Assembly: GCF_047314965.1 (NCBI RefSeq)
Contig: NZ_JBLBVK010000035.1
Coordinates: 11,150-75,149, forward strand
Length of the DNA: 64,000 nt
DNA from: JAVJUV01 sp047314965
Lineage (GTDB): Bacteria > Pseudomonadota > Alphaproteobacteria > Rhodobacterales > Rhodobacteraceae
Direction of reading: 5' to 3'
A model generated the notes under the pieces. It was not told where the DNA came from, did not search any database, and saw only the letters and a program-made list of their open reading frames with translations. Made by a program: the position numbers and the translations under genes. Positions within the stretch are counted from its first letter, which is position 1, and each line of letters begins with the position of its first letter. Shown one piece after another: positions 27,435-39,374 of this stretch.

Positions 27435-27554
27435 TCACGAAAGCGATTTCTCGCAGAAGCCTCCGGCCGGGATCTTGGGAACGCTGACGCCCGAGACGGC
27501 GGGCATCGAGTAGACGCAGACCATTGCGGCGATAAGGAAAGTGGCGCGGAGCAT
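27435..27554 (-). CDS. Tiny exported peptide upstream of the TetR gene
   Basis: A 39-residue reading frame with GGGAGG seven bases before its ATG. The sequence is a hydrophobic signal-like segment (MLRATFLIAAMVCVYSMPAVS) followed by about 18 residues ending PAGGFCEKSLS. It sits between the palindromic operators and the TetR gene, so it would be the first gene of that transcript. It is either a real secreted micro-protein or the remnant of a longer gene. No known family. Confidence 0.5.
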   Translation of the reverse strand: MLRATFLIAAMVCVYSMPAVSGVSVPKIPAGGFCEKSLS

Positions 27555-27572
27555 GTTGGACCTCCCATAATC

Positions 27573-27588
27573 TGAACCAATTGGTTCA
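27573..27588. promoter_or_regulatory. Palindromic operator 1 (probable TetR site)
   Basis: TGAACCAATTGGTTCA is a perfect 16-bp palindrome 19 bp upstream of the tiny exported gene. A second palindrome with identical half-sites lies 52 bp away (centre to centre, about five helical turns). Half-site TGAACC is typical in size and symmetry for TetR-family dimers. Confidence 0.8.
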
Positions 27589-27624
27589 CTTTGTAGGGTT
27601 GATGTCGTCTGGTCAATCAAAAAA

Positions 27625-27640
27625 TGAACCGCATGGTTCA
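27625..27640. promoter_or_regulatory. Palindromic operator 2 (probable TetR site)
   Basis: TGAACCGCATGGTTCA has the same TGAACC/GGTTCA arms as operator 1 around a different 4-bp centre. It lies between operator 1 and the mbfA gene, so the regulator might also influence mbfA transcription on the other side. Confidence 0.78.
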
Positions 27641-27675
27641 GTTTGGGAGGTTGAACCTTTTCGCGACAGGCTTAA

Positions 27676-27692
27676 TTTGGAACTATTCTAAA
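27676..27692 (+). promoter_or_regulatory. Probable Irr box (iron control element) at mbfA
   Basis: TTTGGAACTATTCTAAA is a 17-bp near-perfect inverted repeat (TTTRGAA-N3-TTCTAAA), matching the ICE motif recalled for the iron-responsive regulator Irr in alphaproteobacteria. It ends 12 bases before the mbfA ATG, overlapping the transcription/translation start region, the position expected for repression. mbfA is an established Irr target in this class. Confidence 0.75.
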
Positions 27693-27704
27693 AGTGAGAG
27701 CAGC

Positions 27705-28682
27705 ATGATCCCCGGAGTCACCTCCCGCCGTCGTTTCTCGGACCTGAGCGAGCAGGAAATCCTTGCGCTTGCGATCTCGTCGGAAGAGGACGACGCGCGC
27801 ATTTATCGTACGTACGCCGAGCGGCTGCGCGGCGAGTTCCCCGCATCTGCCGCCATCTTCGATGGCATGGCAGAGGAAGAGAACACGCACCGCCAGCGGC
27901 TGATCGATCTGCACAAGAAGCGTTTCGGCGACGTAATCCCGCTGATCCGGCGCGAACATGTCTCGGGGTTCTATGCGCGCCGTCCTGTCTGGCTGGTCGA
28001 GAACCTCGGGCTTGACCGGATCCGGGAAGAAGCCGAAGCGATGGAGCGCGACGCGGAGCGTTTCTATCGGCAGGCCGCCGCCCGCACGAGCGATGCCGAT
28101 ACCCGGAAGCTTCTGGGCGATCTGGCGGCGGCGGAGGCCGGGCACACAGAGAAGGCCGACGCCCTTGCCGAAAAACATCTCGACGAGGAAACCCGGGGCC
28201 AGGAAGAGCGCGCGGCACATCGGCAATTCGTGCTGACCTGGGTTCAGCCAGGTCTGGCGGGACTTATGGATGGGTCGGTCTCGACGCTGGCGCCGATCTT
28301 CGCGACGGCATTCGCCACTCAGGACCCGTGGACGACTTTTCTTGTCGGTCTCGCGGCCTCGATCGGCGCAGGTATTTCGATGGGCTTCACCGAGGCGGCG
28401 TCGGATGACGGCCAAATCTCGGGCCGCGGCTCGCCGATCAAGCGGGGTATAGCCTCGGGCGTGATGACCACGGTCGGCGGTCTGGGCCACGCCTTGCCCT
28501 ATCTCATACCGCACTTCTGGACTGCGACCACTATCGCGCTGATCGTGGTGTTCGTGGAATTGTGGGCGATTGCGTGGATTCAGAACAAGTACATGGAGAC
28601 GCCGTTCTTCCGGGCCGCATTCCAGGTCGTTCTTGGCGGTGCGCTGGTGCTGGCCGCCGGCATCCTTATCGGATCAGGGTAG
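27705..28682 (+). CDS. mbfA: Membrane-bound ferritin MbfA (ferritin-like domain fused to VIT1/CCC1 transporter)
   Basis: A 325-residue protein. Residues ~10-165 form a ferritin-like/erythrin di-iron domain with repeated metal-ligand helices (ISSEEDDARIYRTYAE, MAEEENTHRQRL, EAEAMERDAERFYRQ, AAEAGHTEKADAL). Residues ~175-325 are a CCC1/VIT1-type membrane domain (GLAGLMDGSVSTLAPIFATA, LAASIGAGISMGFTEAAS, then three more helices). MbfA exports iron and protects against iron and peroxide stress. The ATG at 27705 is just behind the ICE box; an upstream in-frame start lacks a ribosome binding site. Confidence 0.92.
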   Translation: MIPGVTSRRRFSDLSEQEILALAISSEEDDARIYRTYAERLRGEFPASAAIFDGMAEEENTHRQRLIDLHKKRFGDVIPLIRREHVSGFYARRPVWLVENLGLDRIREEAEAMERDAERFYRQAAARTSDADTRKLLGDLAAAEAGHTEKADALAEKHLDEETRGQEERAAHRQFVLTWVQPGLAGLMDGSVSTLAPIFATAFATQDPWTTFLVGLAASIGAGISMGFTEAASDDGQISGRGSPIKRGIASGVMTTVGGLGHALPYLIPHFWTATTIALIVVFVELWAIAWIQNKYMETPFFRAAFQVVLGGALVLAAGILIGSG

Positions 28683-28688
28683 GGGCGA

Positions 28689-28711
28689 CCGCGCGCATCG
28701 AAGCCGCGCGG
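28689..28711. terminator. Possible bidirectional hairpin between mbfA and fasciclin gene
   Basis: CCGCGCG and CGCGCGG form a 7-bp stem around a 9-base loop in the 40-bp gap between the convergent mbfA and fasciclin genes. No clear U-tract follows on either side. Confidence 0.35.
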
Positions 28712-28722
28712 CCGGGCCAAAC

Positions 28723-29214
28723 TCATTTGGGCAGAAGCACCTTGTCGATGACATGGATCACGCCATTGGTCGCGATGATGTCGGGCGTCGTCACTCTCGA
28801 CTTGTTCACCCGAACGCCATGGGTGCCGTCTATGTGAACGGTCTGACCCTGCACCGTTGCGACGGTGAGGCGCTGGCCGATCAACTGGTCCGATGTCACC
28901 GCGCCGGGAACGACGTGATAGGTGAGGACCTTGATCAGTTGATCCTTGTTCTCGGGCTTGAGCAGCGTATCGACCGTGCCGGCGGGCAGGGCGGCGAAGG
29001 CTGCGTTCGTGGGTGCGAAAACCGTGAATGGGCCGTCGCCTTTCAGCGTATCGACGAGGCCGGCGGCGGAAACGGCTGCGACCAGCGTCGAGAAATCGTC
29101 ATTGCCGGCGGCGATGTCGACGATGTCGTCGCCATCGTCCATCGGCGCACAGGCCGCCAGGGCTGCCATCGCGACCGCGGCGGCGATCGTCTTGAGCGTT
29201 GTTCTGCGGTTCAT
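28723..29214 (-). CDS. Fasciclin (FAS1) domain lipoprotein
   Basis: A 163-residue protein: lipoprotein signal with lipobox LAAC (Cys at ~22), then one FAS1 domain with the H1 motif GPFTVFAPTNAAFAALPAG, the YHVVPG motif and the H2 end NGVIHVIDKVLLPK. FAS1 domains mediate adhesion or surface protein interaction. It is a close paralogue of the gene immediately upstream (29284-29766), from which it differs mainly in being lipid-anchored, indicating a tandem duplication. Confidence 0.92.
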   Translation of the reverse strand: MNRRTTLKTIAAAVAMAALAACAPMDDGDDIVDIAAGNDDFSTLVAAVSAAGLVDTLKGDGPFTVFAPTNAAFAALPAGTVDTLLKPENKDQLIKVLTYHVVPGAVTSDQLIGQRLTVATVQGQTVHIDGTHGVRVNKSRVTTPDIIATNGVIHVIDKVLLPK

Positions 29215-29251
29215 CTGTCCCTGCTCCTTTTTGAATGTCGGGATAAGGAAA

Positions 29252-29271
29252 GGGCGGCATTTCTGCCGCCC
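29252..29271. terminator. Hairpin between the two fasciclin genes
   Basis: GGGCGGCA-TTTC-TGCCGCCC is a perfect 8-bp stem. On the plus strand it is followed by CGTTTTT; on the minus strand, the direction of the fasciclin genes, by CTTTCCTT. It probably separates or attenuates transcription between the two paralogues. Confidence 0.65.
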
Positions 29272-29283
29272 CGTTTTTCCGGA

Positions 29284-29766
29284 TCAGCCCTCCGGCAGGA
29301 TCACCTTGTTGATCACGTGGATCACGCCGTTCGAGGCTTCGATATCGGCTGCGGTTACGGTGGCGTCCTGGACCATCACGCCGTTGTCGAGGTCGATCTT
29401 GACGTCCGAACCCTGGACGGTCGTGGCCATCATGTCGTCGGCCAGATCGGTGGACATCACCTTGCCCGGGACGACGTGGTAGGTGAGGATCGCGGTCAGC
29501 TGGTCGATGTTCTCGGGCTTGAGCAGGTTCTCGACGGTGCCCTCGGGGAGCGCCGCGAAGGCTTCATCCGTCGGAGCGAAGACGGTGAACGGGCCTTCGC
29601 CTTTCAGCGTGTCGACGAGGCCGGCGGCTTCGACGGCAGCGACGAGGGTCGAGAAGGTGCCGGCGTCTACGGCGGTGTCGACGATGTCCTTGGAGTGGCC
29701 ACCGGCGAAGGCAGTGGTTGCGAGGAGGGTTGCAGCAGCGGATGCAAAGAGTGTCTTACGAAGCAT
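29284..29766 (-). CDS. Fasciclin (FAS1) domain exported protein
   Basis: A 160-residue protein with a Sec signal peptide (LFASAAATLLATTAFA, cleavage before GGHSK) and one FAS1 domain: GPFTVFAPTDEAFAALPEG, LTYHVVPGKVM and NGVIHVINKVILPEG. Secreted to the periplasm or surface. Tandem paralogue of the lipoprotein downstream. The promoter lies in the ~285-bp divergent gap to msrP. Confidence 0.93.
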   Translation of the reverse strand: MLRKTLFASAAATLLATTAFAGGHSKDIVDTAVDAGTFSTLVAAVEAAGLVDTLKGEGPFTVFAPTDEAFAALPEGTVENLLKPENIDQLTAILTYHVVPGKVMSTDLADDMMATTVQGSDVKIDLDNGVMVQDATVTAADIEASNGVIHVINKVILPEG

Positions 29767-30052
29767 GTTCAGTTTCCTTCATTGCAAGTTGTTTCGGATA
29801 CCTGTCTGGCATCGGGTCTTGCTACGCCTCGCCACCGTGACTGGATGACCGGAAAAATCCGCCGATTGATGTTGACGAAAACGGGCTGCGCTCTAAGCCG
29901 CGGCCCGTTTCCGCTTCAAGTCACATAGTTGTTATGGTCGCCGGGTTTTTCGTGATCGGCTTCAGACATTTCCGATTTGCACACTCGCGTGAGGTAGATT
30001 GCCAGAAGACCTCGGGCGCATCATCTTGAGCGCAACACGATGGAGGCTCCGA

Positions 30053-30982
30053 ATGGCGGGACGATATAAGAGCGATCTTACAATGGCGGATGTCACGCTC
30101 AAGGCGGCATGGATGAACCGCAGGCAGATCATGGCAGGCGCGGGTGCTGCAGCTTTGGGTGCGATTGCCGGGCCGGCGATGGCGGGCCTTGGCGCGAAGA
30201 AGACCGGCTATGGTCAGGGGCTGGAGCCGAACACCTGGGAAGAGATCACGTCCTACAACAACTTTTACGAGTTCGGCACGGGCAAGGACGATCCGGTTCG
30301 CAATGCCGGCGCGATGAAGACCGATCCATGGTCGGTGAAGATCGACGGTCTGGTGGACCGACCGGGCGAGTACTCGATGGGGGATATCCTCGCCGGGGTG
30401 ACACTGGAGGAACGGATCTATCGCCTTCGTTGTGTCGAGGCATGGTCGATGGTCGTTCCCTGGGTGGGATTTGAATTGGCCGATCTTCTGAATAGGGTCG
30501 GCGTCAAGCCTTCCGCGAAATACGTTGCGTTCGAGACGGCCTATCTTCCCGAGGTCATGCCCGGGTTGAGCTATCCGATCGTGTCTTGGCCTTATACAGA
30601 GGGCCTTCGGCTGGATGAAGCGATGCACCCGCTGACGATCCTGGCCACGGGCATCTACGATGAACCGATGCCGAACCAGAACGGCGCGCCGATCCGTCTC
30701 GTGGTTCCGTGGAAGTATGGATACAAATCGATCAAGTCGATCACGCGGATCTCGCTGGTCGAAAGCGAGCCGCCAACGGCATGGAACGGGTATTCGGCAA
30801 GCGAGTACGGGTTCTATTCGAACGTGAATCCGAACCGCGATCATCCGCGTTGGAGCCAGGCATCCGAGCGACGTATCGGTGGCGGCCTGTTCTCGAAGAA
30901 GATCCCGACCCTGATGTTCAACGGTTATGAAAAAGAGGTGGCTCACCTTTATGAGGGCATGGACCTGATCAAGTACCACTGA
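30053..30982 (+). CDS. msrP: Protein-methionine-sulfoxide reductase catalytic subunit MsrP
   Basis: A 309-residue molybdopterin enzyme (YedY/MsrP). N-terminal Tat signal NRRQIMAGAGAAALG, cleaved after AMA around residue 44; the molybdenum-ligand Cys lies in YRLRCVEAWSMVVPW; APIRLVVPWKYGYKSIKSI is the conserved cofactor-binding end. ATG at 30053 follows GGAGG. It repairs oxidised methionines in periplasmic proteins, taking electrons from the haem membrane protein MsrQ. Here a small Cys-rich gene is inserted between msrP and msrQ, with overlaps of 1 and 4 bp. Confidence 0.95.
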   Translation: MAGRYKSDLTMADVTLKAAWMNRRQIMAGAGAAALGAIAGPAMAGLGAKKTGYGQGLEPNTWEEITSYNNFYEFGTGKDDPVRNAGAMKTDPWSVKIDGLVDRPGEYSMGDILAGVTLEERIYRLRCVEAWSMVVPWVGFELADLLNRVGVKPSAKYVAFETAYLPEVMPGLSYPIVSWPYTEGLRLDEAMHPLTILATGIYDEPMPNQNGAPIRLVVPWKYGYKSIKSITRISLVESEPPTAWNGYSASEYGFYSNVNPNRDHPRWSQASERRIGGGLFSKKIPTLMFNGYEKEVAHLYEGMDLIKYH

Positions 30983-31188
30983 TGACGGAACTGACATCGA
31001 CACTGACGTGCCCCGAATGCGGAGCGAAGAGCACCGCGGAGATGCCGACGGACGCTTGCCAGTTCTTCTATGACTGCCCCGCTTGCGGCGCCGTACTGCG
31101 TCCGAAGCCCGGAGACTGCTGTGTCTGGTGTTCTTATGGGACTGTGCCATGCCCGCCGGTGCAGGTGGGCGCAGGATGCTGTTCATGA
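30982..31188 (+). CDS. Small GDCCxxC-type cysteine-rich protein
   Basis: A 68-residue protein with a zinc-ribbon-like CPECG...CPACG pair (residues 10-14 and 32-36) and the hallmark GDCCVWCSYGTVPCPP (residues 44-59), ending CCS. It belongs to the short GDCCVxC family that often travels with redox or metal-resistance genes; the biochemical role is not known to me. It overlaps msrP by 1 bp and msrQ by 4 bp, so it is made together with the methionine sulfoxide repair system. Confidence 0.85.
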   Translation: MTELTSTLTCPECGAKSTAEMPTDACQFFYDCPACGAVLRPKPGDCCVWCSYGTVPCPPVQVGAGCCS

Positions 31189-31793
31189 CCGTCGCACAAC
31201 GGATCAACAGGGCGCTTTCGAAGCTGCCGGCATGGCCTCTCTATATAATAGGGGCCGTGCCGCCGGTCTGGTTCTTGTGGCTGGGCCTGACGGGAGGGCT
31301 GGGCGTCGAGCCGATCACGGCGCTGGAGCACCGGCTTGGTGAACTGGCGCTGCAGGTTTTCGTCGTGGTCCTGGCGATTACGCCCTTGCGGGACCTGACG
31401 GGAGTGAACCTTGTCCGGTTCCGCCGGGCGCTGGGATTGCTGGTCTTCTTCTATGTCTTTCTGCATCTGCTGGTCTGGCTGGTGCTGGACGTTCAGATCC
31501 CGGCACAGATCTGGGCCGATATCGTGAAGCGTCCCTATATCACTATCGGCATGCTGGGTTTTGTTCTGTTGCTGCCACTGGCTGTGACGTCGAACAACCT
31601 GTCGATCCGCAGGCTGGGCCCGAAGCGGTGGCGGCAGCTGCACAAGCTGACTTATGCCGCCGGCGTTCTGGGGGCCGTGCATTTCGTGATGCTGGCGAAG
31701 GGCTTTCAGATCGAGCCGCTGGTCTATCTGGGACTCGTCGTGGGGCTTTTGGCGGCGAGGGTTAGGTGGCCGCTGAAACGCGTCGCCGCATAA
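31185..31793 (+). CDS. msrQ: Haem-binding membrane subunit MsrQ
   Basis: A 202-residue membrane protein of the ferric reductase-like family (YedZ/MsrQ) with about six helices. Conserved His residues occur in LEHRLGELAL, FYVFLHLLVWLV, RQLHKLTYAAG and GAVHFVML, the haem ligands in the family. The ATG at 31185 overlaps the previous stop (ATGA). It passes electrons from the quinone pool or NADH side to MsrP across the inner membrane. Confidence 0.93.
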   Translation: MTVAQRINRALSKLPAWPLYIIGAVPPVWFLWLGLTGGLGVEPITALEHRLGELALQVFVVVLAITPLRDLTGVNLVRFRRALGLLVFFYVFLHLLVWLVLDVQIPAQIWADIVKRPYITIGMLGFVLLLPLAVTSNNLSIRRLGPKRWRQLHKLTYAAGVLGAVHFVMLAKGFQIEPLVYLGLVVGLLAARVRWPLKRVAA

Positions 31794-31834
31794 TGTGACT
31801 ATACGCCGATCCGGGATTCTCTAATGTCTCGGGA

Positions 31835-32986
31835 ATGGACAGGCAGGAAACGACCCGGGCGACACTTCTGATCATGGCGGTCTTCGTGCTGCAGCCCTTT
31901 GCGATCGGGGGGTGGCTGGCGCTGATCCCCGTCGTCAAGGAAGCGCTGGGGCTGTCCAAGTCCGAGCTGGCACTGGCGCTGATCGGCATGCCGATTGCGC
32001 TGATCCCGGGATTGCAGATTGCTGGCCGGGCCATGACGCGGATCGGGCCGCGGCGCGTTTTGAGGGCCTTCTTTCCGATTCAAGCCCTGGTCGTCCTGTT
32101 GCCACTTCTGGCATGGAGCGGGCCGTCCTTGTTCGGCGCACTTGTCGTTCTTGGTGCGGCGGTGGCGTTCAACGAAGTGGCGATGAACGTCTATGCCGGA
32201 CGGCTGGAGAAGCGCGGTCGCGTGATGATCATGAACCGCTGCCACGGATTCTGGGCGGCGGGAATCATGGGTGGTTCCGCGCTTGTCGCCTTGATGCCTG
32301 GCCTGACGCCGATGCAGGTTCTGGCGGGATTGGCGGTGATCTCGGGGGCAGGGGGCGTGCTGGTTGCCGTCTCCTTGCCGAGACTGGGCGACGAGGAGAC
32401 CGGCATTGCGCCGCCGAGGCGCCGCCTGTCAGAGTTGCCGCGCGCGCTGATCTTCGTCGCGCTGTTCATGTTCTTCGTGACCCTGACCGAAGGCACCATG
32501 GCGGACTGGGCTGCGGTATACCTGGCCGAACGGCTGGGAGACCCCGACGCAAGCGCGGGGATCGCGGTGACGGTGTTCTCGGCTTTCATGGCTGGGGGAC
32601 GATTCCTGGGAGACTGGCTGAAGCGGTTGATGGGCGGCGTCGCGCTGGCGCGGCTGACGACTACCTCCGCAATCCTGGGGCTGTTCGTTCTGATCGTACC
32701 GCTTCCGGTCTGGCTGGCGCTCCCGGGCTTCGCGTTGGTCGGCTTCGGGATATCAGCGGCCTATCCTCTGGGGGTTTCGGCCATTGCGGCGCTGGACGAC
32801 CATTACGAGTCGGCCAACATCGCAATCATGGCGACGGTTGCGCTGGGCGGGTTCCTGATTGGCCCGCCCCTCATCGGATTCGTGTCCGAAGCTTTTACGC
32901 TGTCGGTGGGATTCGCGACTTTGCTGCCCGGATTGATTCTGGCTTTGTGGCTGACTCGCTGGCTTCGGCCTGAATCGCGGGGGTGA
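31835..32986 (+). CDS. MFS transporter
   Basis: A 383-residue protein with 12 predicted helices and major facilitator features: the loop 2-3 motif GRAMTRIGPRRVL after helix 2, and the second-half equivalent GRFLGDWLKRLMGG. It resembles FucP/YbjJ-type transporters (conserved NEVAMNVYAGRLEKR after helix 4, TEGTMADWAAVYL in helix 7). It lies 41 bp behind msrQ, possibly co-transcribed. Substrate unknown; sugars or small metabolites are likely in this branch. Confidence 0.88.
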   Translation: MDRQETTRATLLIMAVFVLQPFAIGGWLALIPVVKEALGLSKSELALALIGMPIALIPGLQIAGRAMTRIGPRRVLRAFFPIQALVVLLPLLAWSGPSLFGALVVLGAAVAFNEVAMNVYAGRLEKRGRVMIMNRCHGFWAAGIMGGSALVALMPGLTPMQVLAGLAVISGAGGVLVAVSLPRLGDEETGIAPPRRRLSELPRALIFVALFMFFVTLTEGTMADWAAVYLAERLGDPDASAGIAVTVFSAFMAGGRFLGDWLKRLMGGVALARLTTTSAILGLFVLIVPLPVWLALPGFALVGFGISAAYPLGVSAIAALDDHYESANIAIMATVALGGFLIGPPLIGFVSEAFTLSVGFATLLPGLILALWLTRWLRPESRG

Positions 32987-33180
32987 ATCCCGGAAACGCG
33001 TCACCACGACTCGTCCCTGGGCACCGCGATTCACCCGTTGAGTCGCCTTTTGTGCAGAAGTTGGCGAAAGGAAATATGCCGATCGCCCCTCCAATGGCGG
33101 TGAAAATTGCGCAGAACCCCATATTTTGTTGGCATAAGCAGGGGGCGAAAAAAAAGTGACATGATTTCGAAAAAAACCCC

Positions 33181-33209
33181 TTGCGGTCCCCCGACCCAAT
33201 CCGTAAATA
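33181..33209 (+). promoter_or_regulatory. Candidate rRNA operon promoter
   Basis: TTGCGG and TAAATA are separated by 17 bp (33181-33186 and 33204-33209), and two A-runs upstream (about 33148-33176) look like an UP element. Distance to the 16S start is about 430 bp, normal for an rrn leader. Other weaker promoters may exist in the 650-bp region after the MFS gene, which holds no gene. Confidence 0.65.
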
Positions 33210-33349
33210 CCCCCTCACCGAAGCGGCGGCGACGCCAAAACGGGGCGCCAGACGGGCCACACGGCAACGAGACGCAAGAAACAACAGAGATCGATGAGGC
33301 GGGGCGCGCCGAAGAAGTTAGGGCGCACTCAGTCGATTTTGTCTCTGAC

Positions 33350-33360
33350 GCTCTTTGAAA
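33350..33360 (+). promoter_or_regulatory. boxA-like antitermination element
   Basis: GCTCTTTGAAA resembles the rrn boxA sequence (TGCTCTTTAA in enterics, CTCTTTGA variants in alphaproteobacteria) and lies in the expected position in the 16S leader. Confidence 0.6.
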
Positions 33361-33368
33361 TCGCTGGT

Positions 33369-33383
33369 TACTGAAGAGATATG
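33369..33383 (+). other. 5' half of the pre-16S processing stem
   Basis: TACTGAAGAGATATG is exactly complementary to CATATCTCTTCAGTA at 35201-35215, so the 16S rRNA is closed by a 15-bp stem, the expected RNase III substrate. Confidence 0.85.
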
Positions 33384-33638
33384 TGGGCGGTTTGGTCCTT
33401 TCGATGGATCAATGTCTGCATATCGGCTCTGTTAGGGTTTCGACCCGATGATCAGAGTGTCAGCTTCACTGTTTGTACGGCTTTCGGTTTCTGATGAAAC
33501 CCGAAGCACAACAAACAGATGACTTCCGGTACGTGTCCTACCTAGCCGGGTGGACATAATGGCTTGCCCCCAAAGCAGCCATGAGTATCGGAGATGTGCA
33601 GAGGTTCGAACGTCAAGGTTAAGCTCGTAAGAGCTTTT

Positions 33639-35111
<1,473 letters not shown>

Positions 35112-35200
35112 GTTTCTAGCAGCCAAATTCGTTTGGTTCGTGAAACACTTAGCAAGTTCCAGTCCTTTGCTGGAACACATCATACGGTCCAGGCCGTCCT

Positions 35201-35215
35201 CATATCTCTTCAGTA
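35201..35215 (+). other. 3' half of the pre-16S processing stem
   Basis: CATATCTCTTCAGTA pairs perfectly with 33369-33383 in the 16S leader; it lies about 100 nt behind the mature 16S end and before tRNA-Ile. Confidence 0.85.
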
Positions 35216-35239
35216 CGCAACGGGTACCGCCCGTTCCTT

Positions 35240-35316
<77 letters not shown>

Positions 35317-35330
35317 TTCCTTTTGGATAA

Positions 35331-35406
35331 GGGGCGTTAGCTCAGCTGGGAGAGCACCTGCTTTGCAAGCAGGGGGTCGTCGGTTCGATCCCGACACGCT
35401 CCACCA
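35331..35406 (+). tRNA. tRNA-Ala (anticodon TGC)
   Basis: A 76-nt cloverleaf with the anticodon loop TTTGCAA, the GGTTCGATCC T arm and an encoded CCA, 14 bp behind tRNA-Ile in the 16S-23S spacer. Confidence 0.97.
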
Positions 35407-35725
35407 AAGGACCAAGACTTGATCGTCAAGCCGCCAGGCTTTGCCATCCAGTCTTGGATGAATTTGACATCGTTTAGAGAGATACACATCAGTTTCGTGC
35501 TGAACCTTGCAGTGAGCTTGGTTCTGCGGTTCGACCGCAAAGCATGATACTATCCAAGTCAAGTATACTTACCGAGTGTTCGGTTCTGCACGGAACCGGG
35601 CACACACAAGTTCCCCTCAACTATGAACCAGGGAGGGGAGCGGGAAATGTATGCTTTTGATCAGTGTCGCCGGAGCTTACAAAGGGACCGGCGGCCTCAG
35701 AAGAAGCCTGTCTTCTTCTGGATCA
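35407..35725 (+). other. 16S-23S spacer, distal part
   Basis: About 320 nt between tRNA-Ala and 23S. It contains the 5' half of the pre-23S processing stem (CTTCTGGATCAAATCAAGC, 35715-35733), which pairs over 19 bp with 38542-38560 behind 23S. No further tRNA is present. Confidence 0.8.
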
Positions 35726-38551
<2,826 letters not shown>

Positions 38552-38641
38552 ATCCAGAAGCAGCCAGGCTGACCCAGCCCTGGACTGGATTGATCGGAGC
38601 ATACACACCGTATGCCTGACTTGGACGTGTTTCTTTCTCGG

Positions 38642-38757
38642 TTTGGTGGTCATAGCGCGAGCAAAACACCCGATCCCATTCCGAACTCGGCCGTTAAGTG
38701 CCGTAGCGCCGATGGTACTGCGTCTTAAGACGTGGGAGAGTAGGTCACCGCCAAACC
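38642..38757 (+). rRNA. rrf: 5S ribosomal RNA
   Basis: About 116 nt closed by the TTTGGTGGTC / GCCAAAC-type terminal helix, with the conserved CCCGATCCCATTCCGAACTC loop. Ends are estimated. Confidence 0.95.
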
Positions 38758-38795
38758 TAGTAAGAAACACGGCTGTATCTCTCGACGATGTTTCA

Positions 38796-38827
38796 AAAAA
38801 CGCCGCCCTTCGGGGCGGCTTTTTTGT
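38796..38827 (+). terminator. Rho-independent terminator of the rRNA operon
   Basis: AAAAAA-C-GCCGCCC-TTCG-GGGCGGC-TTTTTTG: a 7-bp GC stem with an ultrastable TTCG loop, U-tract on one side and A-tract on the other, so it can work in both directions. Confidence 0.95.
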
Positions 38828-39038
38828 TTGTCGTAGAGAATCCGAAGACTTTTCTTTCCGGATTTGGTGACGCTTGGTAGCGTTGCCATGCAAAGCGCCT
38901 CGTACAACAGATGACTTCCTTGACACTCAGCGTCGGCTTTATCGGTGGCGGAAAAACCACGCAGTTCGAAACACCGAAGGAACTCGGAGTTCTCTTCGGA
39001 TTTCTCCGCCATTTCCGATCCGGCATACTTGAGAAGAA

Positions 39039-39374
39039 ATGGGTCTCGTGGCAGATGTGCGTTATCGGTCGGATGTCCGGCCTGATGACTTCGCTCGCCT
39101 CGAACATCCACGGCGCAAGGTCTTCGATGACCCGCGAGCGGTTCCATCCGCTCCCAGAGCTACCCAAAAAGTCGAATCCGAGCCGGCTTTCGAAAAGTTC
39201 GGCAGGTCTACAGCCAACTTCCCCGATTTCGTTGCACATTTCGGTGCTGCGCTTCCGAGCGAGTTCGAGGGCGCGCGGATGATGGTCGAAGAGCGTGGCC
39301 TTGATCCTCGCGCCCGGAATCGCCGTTGTATGGCCCGTCGCAAGCAGAAGGACAGGCGGATATGGCAATCGTGA
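39039..39374 (+). CDS. Small hypothetical protein before the DUF2520 gene
   Basis: A 111-codon frame from an ATG at 39039 (GAGAAG upstream). The translation is charged (VADVRYRSDVRPDDFARLEH, later FEKFGRSTANFPDFVAHFG) with G/C-biased third positions, and its stop overlaps the next gene start by 13 bp, as in coupled genes. There is no family resemblance and a competing frame on the other strand is longer, so this remains uncertain. Upstream to the rRNA terminator (38828-39038) nothing is seen. Confidence 0.4.
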   Translation: MGLVADVRYRSDVRPDDFARLEHPRRKVFDDPRAVPSAPRATQKVESEPAFEKFGRSTANFPDFVAHFGAALPSEFEGARMMVEERGLDPRARNRRCMARRKQKDRRIWQS

